From Candidatus Scalindua sp. (lineage in GTDB: Bacteria > Planctomycetota > Brocadiia > Brocadiales > Scalinduaceae): a stretch of DNA of 64,000 nt. The notes under the pieces were generated by a model, which saw only the letters and a program-made list of their open reading frames with translations, ran no database searches and was not told the DNA's origin. The position numbers were made by a program, and so were the translations under genes. Shown piece after piece: positions 1 through 8,518 of this stretch. Each line of letters begins with the position of its first letter. Position 1 is the stretch's first letter. The stretch is taken from assembly GCA_018670825.1 (NCBI GenBank), contig JABHIW010000114.1, positions 1 to 64,000 on the forward strand, read 5' to 3'.

Positions 1-2431
1 ATGAACCGATAACAGAATCATCCATTGTCAGATGATAACTTCCCTGTTGCGGCCCGTTGCCGGTAGTCACCTGTATCCTGCCTTCCGCAGTACTGTTAGT
101 GATCCAGTGTGAGGCTAGTGATCCGCTTTCAAAATCCTCCGTAAAAGGGAATGAAGCTTCTTTGAATATTGTAAAGTCTGAATTGCTCGTGTCCGTATAA
201 GAGCTGTTTGATGTAGACATTACTCTTACCCTGGCACTCGTGGTAAGCGTGTTGGGCACTGTCCAGCTATGACTGCCATCATTCGGTGTACTGCTGATTA
301 CGGTGTTCCAACTCGATCCACCATCTGTACTATACTCTAGATTTACATTGCCGCCCGGATAACTGGCATTGGCCCATGTAATATTATGACTCGTTCCTAC
401 CTGCCAGAACTCTCCTCCATTGGGAGAAGTAACCGTGATGGATTGACATGTCGTCACAGTAAGTGATATGCTATAGCTTGTAATTGGATTATTATCTCCA
501 TATTCATCAATTTTTACGTAATAGGTGCCGGCAGGTAATTCATCAGTATCACAAATACGATCGATCTTGGAAAAATAGCCTGCTCCACCATCGTCGTTGT
601 ACTCGATCTGGTTGATACTACTGTCATAGAGCCACATCCGTGTATCACCGCTCGTGCCGGATGTTTGAAGGAGCACTCCGGATGGAGTTGCAAGTGTAAA
701 TTTTAACCAATCTTCATCACCAACAGGATTTATGCTGTGGGTCTGCGGATTACCTGACGTGATGTTTGTGGCCTCGGTAGGGCTGTTGTCAGGCTCATAA
801 GCGTCTCCGGAAGAGGAAGAAGAGGAAACCCCACAAGCATCCCATACAGCCTCTACTGTTGTAGTGGAGTAACCCAGGTCTTCGGCTGCACTGATCCATG
901 CAGCACGTGCATCTGAATATTGAGAACTGGAGGTCAGGTATACCATGTTGGCTCGCATGGCGATTTGCCCTGCTGCTACTACTCCAATGCCCGTAATTGG
1001 ACCGTATGAATGATCGTCATTTGTGCCTGACCCGCCGACTGCAAGCAGATAAAACGCAAAATTTTGTACTCCACTGTTGTAATGCACACCTCCATTGTCA
1101 CCACTTCCGCTATACCAATAAGTGCCTTGGTAATAAGACGGCTGCCCATAATGTTGAGGATTTCGCATGTCTCTGAGTGCGTCACCGGTGTTTGGCAGCC
1201 AGCAGTCTTCACCCATCAACCAATCAGAGTGGCCGGGTGTCGCGTCCGGGTAAACTGCCGTTCCGTCCGTTTGTTTGGCAAACTCAACGAGTGTACCCAT
1301 GATATCAGAGAAAGATTCATTGAGCGCTCCTGATTCATATGAATATATGAGATTGGACGTATATTGAGTGATAGCATGCCCGTATTCATGTCCAACTACA
1401 TCCAGTACGGTAAGTGCGTTGGACGTACTACCATCACCATCACCAAAGTAAAAAGCAGAACCATTCCAGTAAGCATTGACATAGTTGGCACCTTCATGGA
1501 CATAGGCTGTGGCAAATGCCCCGGCATTGTTAATACTGTTCCTTCCTAATACGTTAGTGACCCAGTCTTGTACATCCTGAAAGTTCTTTCCGGCAGATAC
1601 AGCAGCCTGGTCCGTTGTATTCCAATTGTTGGAAGTACTCTGCTCCCAGTCAGGAACGTCCCGGTCATAAACTCCCCATTTTTCATCAAAATTATACAGG
1701 AAATAATTTTCACTCCCTGAGCTTTCATTATAGCCGTTCATTGACACGGATGAGCCATCCTCTCCTGCGAGGCGATTACCATTTACACTTACATGAGAAC
1801 CAAGTGACTGGTTGGGTGGAGCATGTTGGATATTGTTGTAATGTTCAATTAGTTTACCCGAATGAGCGTCTACATAGTACCACCATTGCCCGATCTTTTT
1901 GTCATCATAAGAGATCACATAGTGATACGCCAAATACTGGCCATAAATCAACAGGGAGGGTTTGCTGCTTACCCGCAAACCGGCCTTGCTTTTATGCTCT
2001 TCGAGACCAATCTGCAGTGCTACATCTGCATCAATATCAGGTATTATAGAGATATTGATATCCGGGTAACAACACTTTCCATTGACCTTGCAGACGACAT
2101 TCTGACTGTTGATGTGGACAATGCTCTCAGCACCAACTACCGGCAATCCTTTGTAACGCTGTTCCAGACGAACATGCCGATAACCAAGGTCGTCATATTG
2201 TGATTTTTCCAAGACAAATTCAGTATCTTGATCCAGTGCTTCGTGTTCATGCTCCTCTCCGGCGGGATGCAGCAGATTGTCCATCGTACCGATCGCCATA
2301 TCAGCATCTTCACCCTGTACGGCCAGATTGAGACGTTGTTCAGAAATGGTATTTAACCCGTCCAACAGCGAAGCCCCGGGAGTATGAACCTCTTCTTCAT
2401 CTGCAAATACTACGCAACAAAACAGAATCAT
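1..2431 (-). CDS. secreted M4 (thermolysin-family) metalloprotease, 3' end beyond the window
   Basis: The frame is open without a stop from 2431 down to base 1, so the C-terminus lies outside the window. Domains in order: hydrophobic signal segment, FTP/PepSY-type propeptide (to about residue 190), M4 catalytic domain with HEYGH at residues 348-352 and the third zinc ligand Glu372 in NESFSD, exactly 24 residues after the first His as in thermolysin. These are followed by a pre-peptidase C-terminal (PPC) domain (about 540-650), a Ser/Thr-rich beta domain and the start of a MAM/ConA-like domain. It probably degrades extracellular protein after autocatalytic propeptide removal. Start is uncertain: the frame contains a fuller signal peptide upstream of Met at 2431 but no ATG, GTG or TTG. 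An ATG at 2472 is in another frame, next to an A5 run. The 216-residue gene just upstream is a paralogue of its propeptide. Confidence 0.9.
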   Translation of the reverse strand, partial: MILFCCVVFADEEEVHTPGASLLDGLNTISEQRLNLAVQGEDADMAIGTMDNLLHPAGEEHEHEALDQDTEFVLEKSQYDDLGYRHVRLEQRYKGLPVVGAESIVHINSQNVVCKVNGKCCYPDINISIIPDIDADVALQIGLEEHKSKAGLRVSSKPSLLIYGQYLAYHYVISYDDKKIGQWWYYVDAHSGKLIEHYNNIQHAPPNQSLGSHVSVNGNRLAGEDGSSVSMNGYNESSGSENYFLYNFDEKWGVYDRDVPDWEQSTSNNWNTTDQAAVSAGKNFQDVQDWVTNVLGRNSINNAGAFATAYVHEGANYVNAYWNGSAFYFGDGDGSTSNALTVLDVVGHEYGHAITQYTSNLIYSYESGALNESFSDIMGTLVEFAKQTDGTAVYPDATPGHSDWLMGEDCWLPNTGDALRDMRNPQHYGQPSYYQGTYWYSGSGDNGGVHYNSGVQNFAFYLLAVGGSGTNDDHSYGPITGIGVVAAGQIAMRANMVYLTSSSQYSDARAAWISAAEDLGYSTTTVEAVWDACGVSSSSSSGDAYEPDNSPTEATNITSGNPQTHSINPVGDEDWLKFTLATPSGVLLQTSGTSGDTRMWLYDSSINQIEYNDDGGAGYFSKIDRICDTDELPAGTYYVKIDEYGDNNPITSYSISLTVTTCQSITVTSPNGGEFWQVGTSHNITWANASYPGGNVNLEYSTDGGSSWNTVISSTPNDGSHSWTVPNTLTTSARVRVMSTSNSSYTDTSNSDFTIFKEASFPFTEDFESGSLASHWITNSTAEGRIQVTTGNGPQQGSYHLTMDDSVIGS

Positions 2432-2524
2432 AAAAAGAGAAACATAATTGATAATAAGTTTATTTAACATGAGACTTTTTCACAAATAATAAGGTTCACT
2501 CGTGTTTTGTCATTCATCAGGCCG

Positions 2525-3175
2525 TCAGGGAGACGGATACTGGATATTGTTGTAATGGCCAATGAGCTTACCCGAATGAGCATCTATATAGTACCACCAT
2601 TGTCCGGGCTCTGTACCTTCATAGGAGATCACATAGTGATACGCCAAATGCTGACCAAAAATCACCAGAGACGGTTTCTTGCTCACCTGTAAACCGGCCT
2701 TGTCTTTATGCTCTTTGATGGCAATCTGCAGTGCTGCATCGGCATCAATATCAGGGTTTACCGAGATCTTAAAGTCTGGAAGATATTTACCGTTAACCCG
2801 ATAAATGACATTCCGGTTGTTGATATGGACAATACACTCTGCGCCAACCACACGTAATCCTTTGTAGCGCTGTTCCAGGCGAATGTGTTTAAAACCAATG
2901 TTATCACTTTCTAATTTCTTCAAAGTAAATTCTGTATCTTGTGACTGTATCCCGTTTGCCAGTTCCCCCGCATCTGCCTGCATCAGGTTGGATATTGTAC
3001 CGATCGCCATCTCAACATCGTCACCTTGTACGGTCAGATTGAGACTTTGTTCAAAAATGGTTCTCAATCCATCCAGCGGTAATGTCCCAGGATTATTAAC
3101 TTCAGCTTCATCTGCAAATACCACGCTATAAAATAGAATCATGAAAAGAGATAAGTAATGGATAAAATAGTTCAT
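2525..3175 (-). CDS. stand-alone exported propeptide paralogue of the M4 protease
   Basis: 216 residues: a signal peptide (hydrophobic stretch ending near VVFADE) and then only the FTP/PepSY propeptide of an M4 protease. It aligns nearly residue for residue with the N-terminus of the downstream protease, sharing LEQRYKGL, VGAE, IVHINN, QWWYYIDAHSGKLI and HYNNIQ, and it stops at YPSP exactly where the protease runs on into its catalytic domain. It is either the remnant of a tandem duplication or a functional free propeptide. M4 propeptides are known intramolecular chaperones and inhibitors, so a trans-acting inhibitor is possible (inference). The open frame, intact signal peptide and conserved residues argue against simple decay. 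Both genes run the same way, about 90 bases apart. Confidence 0.85.
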   Translation of the reverse strand: MNYFIHYLSLFMILFYSVVFADEAEVNNPGTLPLDGLRTIFEQSLNLTVQGDDVEMAIGTISNLMQADAGELANGIQSQDTEFTLKKLESDNIGFKHIRLEQRYKGLRVVGAECIVHINNRNVIYRVNGKYLPDFKISVNPDIDADAALQIAIKEHKDKAGLQVSKKPSLVIFGQHLAYHYVISYEGTEPGQWWYYIDAHSGKLIGHYNNIQYPSP

Positions 3176-4408
3176 GAGAACATTCCTTATATAAACTGTA
3201 ACTTTTTAGGTACTAAATTATTTCTAAGGCTTGCTTAGAAATAATACTGATGATAACGGATACAAACAGCCTTCTCTGTGAATCTTATTTGTGAGTTAAG
3301 TACTTCAATGTTTCCATTCCTGAATCCATGCTTGAAAAATGTGCAAACGTTCTTCATCGGAACTGATAAAGAACAAATGTGAAAAGAAAGATGATTAATG
3401 AAATGTATCTGTACCTCTTTCCTTTCACCTTATATTAATAATGACAGCTTCAATAAAACGTATAACTAATTTAAAACTGCATATATCGTGGCTGAAAGAA
3501 GCCCTGCTTCTGCTTTAAAAGACAGAAGTAGAAAGATATTGAAAAAATCCAAGTATCCCTTTTTACAATAATTCTGAAGAACATTATTTTGTACTAAAGA
3601 CCATAAGTTAACCTTGCTAAAACATAGCAGGCTTCAAAACTTAAGATTCTCTTATTGGTAACAGATTTCTTCATTCTAATACATTATAAAATACGTTGTC
3701 AATTGTAATCAGGCCATTTGAGCAAGTATTATCAGGCCAATCTGATTAGGAAAACTGCATTATCTTTGTTATATGACAACACTTAAGTAAGTGCTTTAGA
3801 CAAGCAAATTAAGTACCAAGGTGAAAGTGGGATATATTGCCTTATTTCTACTTTGATTGTTATGTATTTAAGTTGTTGTAATGGTTGTGCTTGTGTTGGC
3901 GTATATTTTTTTATTATTGTTGTTTTTCTGATATATATGCAGGAGGGAAACTGGGTAAAAGTGTGCCATATTACCTTATTGTGCCTTCACCGTTCTGTGC
4001 CATGACACACTTTTTTTGTTTTCCAAGTAGGTAAACAGAGAACGTCACTGAATGATTACACAAACATTAGAGACAACTCCGTGAAGCAAGGATATCACGA
4101 TTTGAGAATTGCTAAATGTGGTAATAAAGTTCATTTTAATTACACCCATGCAAAATAAGCTTTGTTAATTATGATTCAACTACATCATGATTTGTGGTTT
4201 CGTTTTAGGTGCTGTTAAATATGAAGATATAAGCACTCGTACAGCCACACTAAAGTTTTGCTCTAATCAACAGAAAGTTACACAAATCACTCAATTAGGG
4301 TATTATTCTGATCTTATTTCATATGACTAAAATAATACCCTGAATTCAAGTAATAATTGCAAATTTCGAGAGTTGACAAAGTGGGTTAGCTGTAAATGAC
4401 AACTCTAT
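3176..4408. other. gene-free stretch of 1.2 kb
   Basis: AT-rich with no credible reading frame. Two imperfect copies of an AAGTG-(n)-ATATT-CCTTATT phrase occur near 3824 and 3958. The second begins an imperfect hairpin (about 3957-4018) whose 3' arm runs into a T7 tract, a possible terminator or small RNA end. A clear inverted repeat lies at 4297-4341 and is listed separately. I see no tRNA or rRNA. Confidence 0.6.
4297..4341 (-). terminator. hairpin downstream of acr3
   Basis: AGGGTATTATT (4297-4307) and AATAATACCCT (4331-4341) form an 11-bp perfect stem with a 23-base loop, about 70 bases past the acr3 stop. It is AT-rich without a long T tract, so a terminator role is likely but not certain. 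Confidence 0.5.
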
Positions 4409-5497
4409 TCACTCTTGATCATAGGATCCTTTAAACAAATGCGGTGTTCTTTTGCAGACAGAGACAAGCATGAGCATTAAGGGAACTTCAATTAGAACTC
4501 CAACTACCGTAGCTAACGCGGCACCGGAAGAGAGACCAAACAGCATCGCTGAAGTTGCAATTGCAACTTCAAAGTGATTTGATGAGCCAATCAAAGCTGA
4601 AGGTGCGGCATCACGATAAGAGAGTTTTAATACTCTTGCCAGGAGGAAGTAGCCGAGGCAGAAAATGAAGAGTGTCTGGATGAATAGTGGGATTGAGATC
4701 CATAATATTGTTAACGGATTATTTACAATAATCTCGCCCTTAAAAGAGAATAAAAGTACTAATGTGGTCAAGAGTGCTATTATACTGACCGGCGTAAGCC
4801 AATGAATGAATTTGTCATTAAACCAATTGAGTCCCTTGAATTTGATAATTGCCTTACGCGTAAAGTATCCGGTAACCAATGGCAGGGCGACATAAACAGC
4901 TACAGAAAATAGTATGGTCTGCCATGGTATTGTCATGGAATTTACCCCTAACAGAAAACCACCAAGAGGTGCATAAAGCACAAGCATAGCCAAAGAGTTG
5001 ATGGCTACCATTACCAGGGTAAGGCCGTCATTGCCTCTCGCAAGATAACCCCACATCAATACCATCGCCGTACAGGGTGCGATGCCCAGAAGGATTGCAC
5101 CTGAAATATAGCTTCTCCACAATTCTACCTCTTCACCGTTTTTGAGGATCTCTGTACCAGGAATAAAATCTTTAAAAAGATAGCCAAGAAAAAACCAGGC
5201 AATGAAAAACATAGAAAACGGTTTGATTATCCAATTTATAAAAAGAGTCAGGCCAACGGCTTTAGGAGTTTTAGCCGCTTTTAGCACTTCCGCAAAGTCT
5301 ATCTTTACCATGATTGGATACATCATAAAAAAAAGGCATATGGCAATAGGTATGGATACCCGGTATATTGAAAGTGAATCAAGCTTAAAGGCAAGATCGG
5401 GCATTGCTTCTCCCATGCCGATTCCCGCGCCTATACAGAGCATGACCCAGAGTGTTAGATATTTTTCAAAAAAAGATAATTTTTTCATTTCAGCCAT
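4409..5497 (-). CDS. acr3: ACR3-type arsenite efflux permease
   Basis: 362 residues, about ten membrane helices, the usual length for ACR3 of the BASS transporter superfamily. The signature [17 protein letters not shown] carries the conserved Cys142, and [10 protein letters not shown] holds the conserved helix-9 Glu; both are needed for arsenite transport in characterised ACR3 proteins. It exports As(III) across the cytoplasmic membrane using the proton motive force. It lies 60 bases downstream of an arsR on the same strand and is presumably co-transcribed and derepressed by arsenite. The start at the first ATG lacks a strong Shine-Dalgarno; Met4 is an alternative. A second, unrelated arsenic locus sits at 14.9-17.6 kb. 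Confidence 0.93.
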   Translation of the reverse strand: MAEMKKLSFFEKYLTLWVMLCIGAGIGMGEAMPDLAFKLDSLSIYRVSIPIAICLFFMMYPIMVKIDFAEVLKAAKTPKAVGLTLFINWIIKPFSMFFIAWFFLGYLFKDFIPGTEILKNGEEVELWRSYISGAILLGIAPCTAMVLMWGYLARGNDGLTLVMVAINSLAMLVLYAPLGGFLLGVNSMTIPWQTILFSVAVYVALPLVTGYFTRKAIIKFKGLNWFNDKFIHWLTPVSIIALLTTLVLLFSFKGEIIVNNPLTILWISIPLFIQTLFIFCLGYFLLARVLKLSYRDAAPSALIGSSNHFEVAIATSAMLFGLSSGAALATVVGVLIEVPLMLMLVSVCKRTPHLFKGSYDQE

Positions 5498-5522
5498 ATT
5501 GTTTTAATTTAAGTTTTATTCT

Positions 5523-5548
5523 CGTTCCCATGCTCCAGCGTGGGAACG
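5523..5548. repeat. palindromic repeat between arsR and acr3
   Basis: CGTTCCCA (5523-5530) and TGGGAACG (5541-5548) form an 8-bp stem around TGCTCCAGCG. This GTTCCCA...TGGGAAC element is a common dispersed palindrome in many bacterial genomes. Here it could also weaken read-through from arsR into acr3. Confidence 0.7.
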
Positions 5549-5557
5549 TCCACGCCG

Positions 5558-5890
5558 TCAACAAGGTTTTCCTGCCTGAATTGTTTCCTGTGACAAAAAC
5601 AGATTTATGATTTTTCCTGCCTCATCCCATTTCTCCTGGTCAATACAGTAGCAGACCCTGGGGCCGTCTATGTCACCTTTTATTAGTCCGACATTCTTCA
5701 GCTCTTTCAGGTGTTGTGATACCGTAGATTGTGAAAGGGGAAGCTCGTTGACAACATCGCTGCAGATACACTCTCTTTGTTTGATCAGAAAGTTGATAAT
5801 GGCAATCCGTGCCGGATGCGCTAATGCCTTGCAGATCTCAGCAATCTTCCGCTCTTTCGTGTTAAATTCCTTAACTTTGGTTATCGCCAT
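5558..5890 (-). CDS. arsR: ArsR-family metalloregulatory repressor
   Basis: 110 residues with a winged-helix fold: [13 protein letters not shown], then the recognition helix [13 protein letters not shown] and the wing with RVCYCI. Cys41 and Cys43 in ECICSDVV match the metalloid-binding ELCVCD motif of ArsR proteins, where bound As(III) or Sb(III) releases the repressor from DNA. It is the first gene of an arsR-acr3 unit. A 27-bp palindrome begins 8 bases upstream of its start codon, the expected operator for autoregulation. Confidence 0.93.
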   Translation of the reverse strand: MAITKVKEFNTKERKIAEICKALAHPARIAIINFLIKQRECICSDVVNELPLSQSTVSQHLKELKNVGLIKGDIDGPRVCYCIDQEKWDEAGKIINLFLSQETIQAGKPC

Positions 5891-5897
5891 ATTTTAA

Positions 5898-5924
5898 TTA
5901 TCCTATATCGCAAATATACGATAA
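5898..5924. promoter_or_regulatory. ArsR operator of the arsR-acr3 unit
   Basis: Interrupted palindrome TTATC-n-TATAT-n5-ATATA-n-GATAA. All ten paired positions are complementary, and it lies 8-34 bases before the arsR start. Size, AT-richness and position fit ArsR/SmtB-family operators (family knowledge). Binding by this ArsR is inferred. Confidence 0.75.
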
Positions 5925-6028
5925 TAGAAAGTGAAGTCAATAGAAAATTTAAGAATTTAGATTTTACTGAAATCTAGTTTCTTGTTTAAACACTTGTCTC
6001 AGTCTCTTAATATATGTGTCTGGATTAG

Positions 6029-6186
6029 TCATTCGTTATTTGTCATTCGTAAATTTTCCTTTGCATTTGACTTCAGCGTTAAGATTTGTTTTTTTAGTGA
6101 TATGTCCTCGGCGTTTTCTGTCCGGGGAAATCCGTAAATTCGTCTCTTTTGCCTTGCAAAGCAACTCACTCTTTTATAACATCGAT
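6029..6186 (+). repeat. dispersed non-coding repeat, copy 1
   Basis: Contains the phrases CATTCGTTATTTGTCATTCG, TCCTCGGCGTTTTCTGTCC, GGGGAAATCCGTAAATTCG and TTGCAAAGCAACTCACTC, which recur near 8.1, 8.4 and 9.5-9.8 kb and inverted near 47.9 kb. It lies between arsR and hicA. No protein is encoded; the short open frames inside are chance. Confidence 0.75.
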
Positions 6187-6241
6187 GGTTTACAGCAACT
6201 TTATTATGTTTTTTCTGTAGTAATCTAATACGGTAAAATTA

Positions 6242-6433
6242 ATGAAATTTAGCGAGTTGGTAAGGCTTCTTGAAAAAGAGGGGTTCAAAATTGTTAAAGA
6301 AAAAGGCTCAATCAGGTACTATGGAAAACGAGGATGGAATAAATTAGTTCGTGTAGATTATCATGGTTCAAAGGAAGTTCCAAAAGGTACATGTCACGCT
6401 ATACTCAAGTCAGCAGGGATAAAGAAGAAATAA
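6242..6433 (+). CDS. hicA: HicA-type mRNA interferase toxin
   Basis: 63 residues, the normal size for HicA. It has the double-stranded-RNA-binding-like fold with the catalytic His in RVDYHGSKEVPKGT and the N-terminal pattern KFSELVRLLEKEGF. HicA toxins cleave mRNA independently of the ribosome and are neutralised by HicB. The partner gene starts 15 bases downstream, giving the usual toxin-first order. It is preceded by a dispersed repeat, as other accessory genes in this part of the window are. Confidence 0.88.
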   Translation: MKFSELVRLLEKEGFKIVKEKGSIRYYGKRGWNKLVRVDYHGSKEVPKGTCHAILKSAGIKKK

Positions 6434-6448
6434 AAGGAGAGAAATGAG

Positions 6449-6694
6449 ATGATTGAGTTAGAGTATTCATTGATTATTGAAGCAACGGAAGAGCCGGATT
6501 ATTTTGGGTTTTATTCAACAGATTTAGAAGGTTTTACCGGAATAGGCCACTCAATAGAAGATTGCATTTACAAGGCAAAGTGGGGGATGAAAGAACATAT
6601 AAAACTGCTGAAAGAGAAGGGTCTTCTAATCCCACCAAAAAGCAAAAATCCCAGAATCGTTATACAAAATGAAGATGAAGTGGTTGTCGCTTAA
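6449..6694 (+). CDS. hicB: HicB-like antitoxin
   Basis: 81 residues with the HicB fold (YSLIIEATEEPDYFGFYSTDLEGFTGIGHSIEDC), followed by a short KPPKSKNP-like tail rather than a long helix-turn-helix. It should bind and block HicA. The start is supported by AGGAG about 8 bases upstream. Without a clear DNA-binding domain, autorepression is less certain than in two-domain HicB proteins. Confidence 0.85.
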   Translation: MIELEYSLIIEATEEPDYFGFYSTDLEGFTGIGHSIEDCIYKAKWGMKEHIKLLKEKGLLIPPKSKNPRIVIQNEDEVVVA

Positions 6695-6921
6695 ATACAC
6701 CAATAAATAATTGTATTAAGACAGACTGAAATGGCTAGCATACAGATTCAATCTGACAGACACACATCTTCTGGCTTTAACCCAGTTATTCTTTTATCTT
6801 TCAATTACTCAATCTGAAATTGAGATATTTCGATTTTAACTTCTACACTTATCGGTGAAAATCCCTGTCCGACGATCTGTTTGGCGCGTATGGCTAGTTT
6901 TCCCCTTTTTAGAATGTTTTT

Positions 6922-7479
6922 ATGAAGAAAATAAAAGCGGTATTTATAGACAGGGACGGAACATTGAATTATGAAAAAGAGTATGTTTATAAGATTGATG
7001 ATTTTGAGTTATTACCTGGAGCTATTGAAGCCCTCAAGCTGCTTACAGACAGCAATACGAAGATTTATATAATTACAAACCAGGCAGGTATTGCAAGGGG
7101 TTATTTTACCGAAGAGCAATTCCATGAATTAACGCGGTACATGATTAGTTATTTTGAAAAGATGGAGTGCAAAATAGAAGATGTCTTATATTGCCCTCAT
7201 CATCCGGATGGCGTTGTACCGGAATATACCCAAAAATGCTTATGCAGAAAACCCAATACTAAACTAATAGAAGATGTCATTGAAACAGAAGGTTTTGATG
7301 TAAACGAGATTGCGCTTATTGGTGACAAAGACACCGATATAGAAGCCGGGCTGAAATTGGGATTAACTACCTATTTGGTATTGACCGGCTATGGTAGAGA
7401 ATACCAGGATGACACCAGAGCTGATTATATAAAACCGGATATTTTAAGCGCGGTAAAACATCTTTTAGAAATCCGTTGA
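6922..7479 (+). CDS. gmhB: D-glycero-D-manno-heptose 1,7-bisphosphate 7-phosphatase (HAD family)
   Basis: 185 residues, typical GmhB length. The HAD motifs are visible: DRDGT (nucleophile Asp10, acid Asp12), ITNQAG, and GDKDTDIEAG. A zinc-binding loop, CPHHPDG...CLCRKP, is diagnostic for GmhB/histidinol-phosphate phosphatases. It would remove the 7-phosphate in ADP-heptose synthesis for lipopolysaccharide core. No other heptose gene lies nearby, so it seems to stand alone in an accessory stretch. Confidence 0.9.
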   Translation: MKKIKAVFIDRDGTLNYEKEYVYKIDDFELLPGAIEALKLLTDSNTKIYIITNQAGIARGYFTEEQFHELTRYMISYFEKMECKIEDVLYCPHHPDGVVPEYTQKCLCRKPNTKLIEDVIETEGFDVNEIALIGDKDTDIEAGLKLGLTTYLVLTGYGREYQDDTRADYIKPDILSAVKHLLEIR

Positions 7480-7614
7480 GTAAATACCGGAAGAGCGTCA
7501 GTATGTTCCATTTCAATTCTTATAAAAAAGCAACTTCCTATCATCTCATCTATAATCTACTGTCACTACTTGTTACCTGAACCTGACAAGTCTTAATAAT
7601 TTTTGAGAACATTT

Positions 7615-7986
7615 ATGGACAATAAAAAGCTGGCGGTTATTCATATTGTTAAGAGAGAACTCTCTTTGAGAGATGATGAGTACCGTAATATTCTTGAACG
7701 AGTTGTAGGCGTCCGTTCATCCAGGGATTTAACCGACAGCCAGTTCCACAAACTGATGCGCTATTTTGTTCGTACGCGGCACTATCGTGCAACAGACAAA
7801 GGGATGACTTTACGGCAAAAATATTATATAAACCGGTTAAAGAAAGACCTTGACTGGGATGATTCTCATTTCCAAAACTATATAAAAAAATATTTTCACA
7901 ACCGTGATCTCGACACCTATTCCAAACACGATGCCAGTAATCTTATCGTGGCATTAAACACTATCCTTAGCAGACATCGTCACTAA
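7615..7986 (+). CDS. phage Mu gp16-like (DUF1018) protein
   Basis: About 123 residues from ATG 7615; a TTG at 7603 would add four residues. It is basic and helical: KKLAVIHIVKRELSLRDDEYRNIL at the start, GVRSSRDLTDSQFHKLMRYF, then LRQKYYINRLKKDLDWDD and a closing helix. This layout matches the Mu gp16/DUF1018 family of small phage regulatory proteins. No other phage genes are nearby, so it is an orphan domesticated or decayed prophage gene. I infer the family from pattern memory. Confidence 0.6.
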   Translation: MDNKKLAVIHIVKRELSLRDDEYRNILERVVGVRSSRDLTDSQFHKLMRYFVRTRHYRATDKGMTLRQKYYINRLKKDLDWDDSHFQNYIKKYFHNRDLDTYSKHDASNLIVALNTILSRHRH

Positions 7987-8000
7987 TAAGGTAAGTTTTT

Positions 8001-8055
8001 CCTTCCCTACTGAGTCGGATCTTGAAGCCACCCGAGGGGACGTCTCTGGTGACCT
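8001..8055 (+). repeat. 55-bp repeat R1, copy 1
   Basis: TTCCTTCCCTACTGAGTCGG and ATCTTGAAGCCACCCGAGGG follow the gp16-like gene. A clearly related copy (about 80% by eye) follows the exported unknown at 9428-9472. Confidence 0.7.
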
Positions 8056-8082
8056 GCCCTCGACGACTTTTGCTCAGGGAAA

Positions 8083-8275
8083 GTCGTCGGCGTTTTCTGT
8101 CCGGGGAAATCCGTGAAATTCGTGTCTAAAGTCCTTTGCCTTTTGTTTTTCTCCCTCTATCTTTTAAGTCTTTCTTTGCGTTCTTTTAGTCTCCTTTTTC
8201 ACGGCGTCTTTTGGCCGGGGAAAGGTGAACTATCTTTTATATTGCAAACCAGCCTCACTCTTTTATAATATTCTT
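8083..8275 (+). repeat. dispersed non-coding repeat, copy 2
   Basis: TCGGCGTTTTCTGTCCGGGG followed by AAATCCGTGAAATTCGTGTC, a CTTTGCGTTCTTTTAG phrase, a second GGCCGGGGAAAGGTGAAC and the terminal CACTCTTTTATAAT. It shares the order of blocks with copies at 6.1 and 9.7 kb. A 61-codon open frame across it is not a gene. Confidence 0.7.
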
Positions 8276-8382
8276 GTGAAGGTAGCAGTTGAAAATCTCT
8301 TCACTGTTAAGAGACTATGTGAAGAGATGTATGAGAATATACGTGATAGGGGAGACACACCATACCTATTTAACAATATTTC

Positions 8383-8515
8383 TCTGCGTTCTCCGCGAAC
8401 TCTGCGTTGAGATTTGTTTTCTCTTTTAGTGTCTTGTCCTCGGCGCCTTATGTCCGGGGAAATCCGTGAAATTCGAATTTGGTTTCTTGCATCTAGCCTT
8501 TGACTTCTGTGTCTA
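8383..8515 (+). repeat. dispersed non-coding repeat, copy 3
   Basis: CTGCGTTCTCCGCGAACTCT, GCGTTGAGATTTG, TGTCCTCGGCGCC and GTCCGGGGAAATCCGTGAAA, directly abutting the start of the next gene at 8519. Confidence 0.7.
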
Positions 8516-8518
8516 TTT

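Noticed and set aside
1064-2203. Several plus-strand open frames
   Set aside because: All antisense to the M4 protease, whose motifs and open frame are decisive.
7603-7986. Prophage region around the gp16-like gene
   Set aside because: No integrase, capsid, tail or lysis genes in the neighbourhood.
8225-8410. 61-codon open frame
   Set aside because: Falls inside the dispersed non-coding repeats, with no independent evidence of coding.
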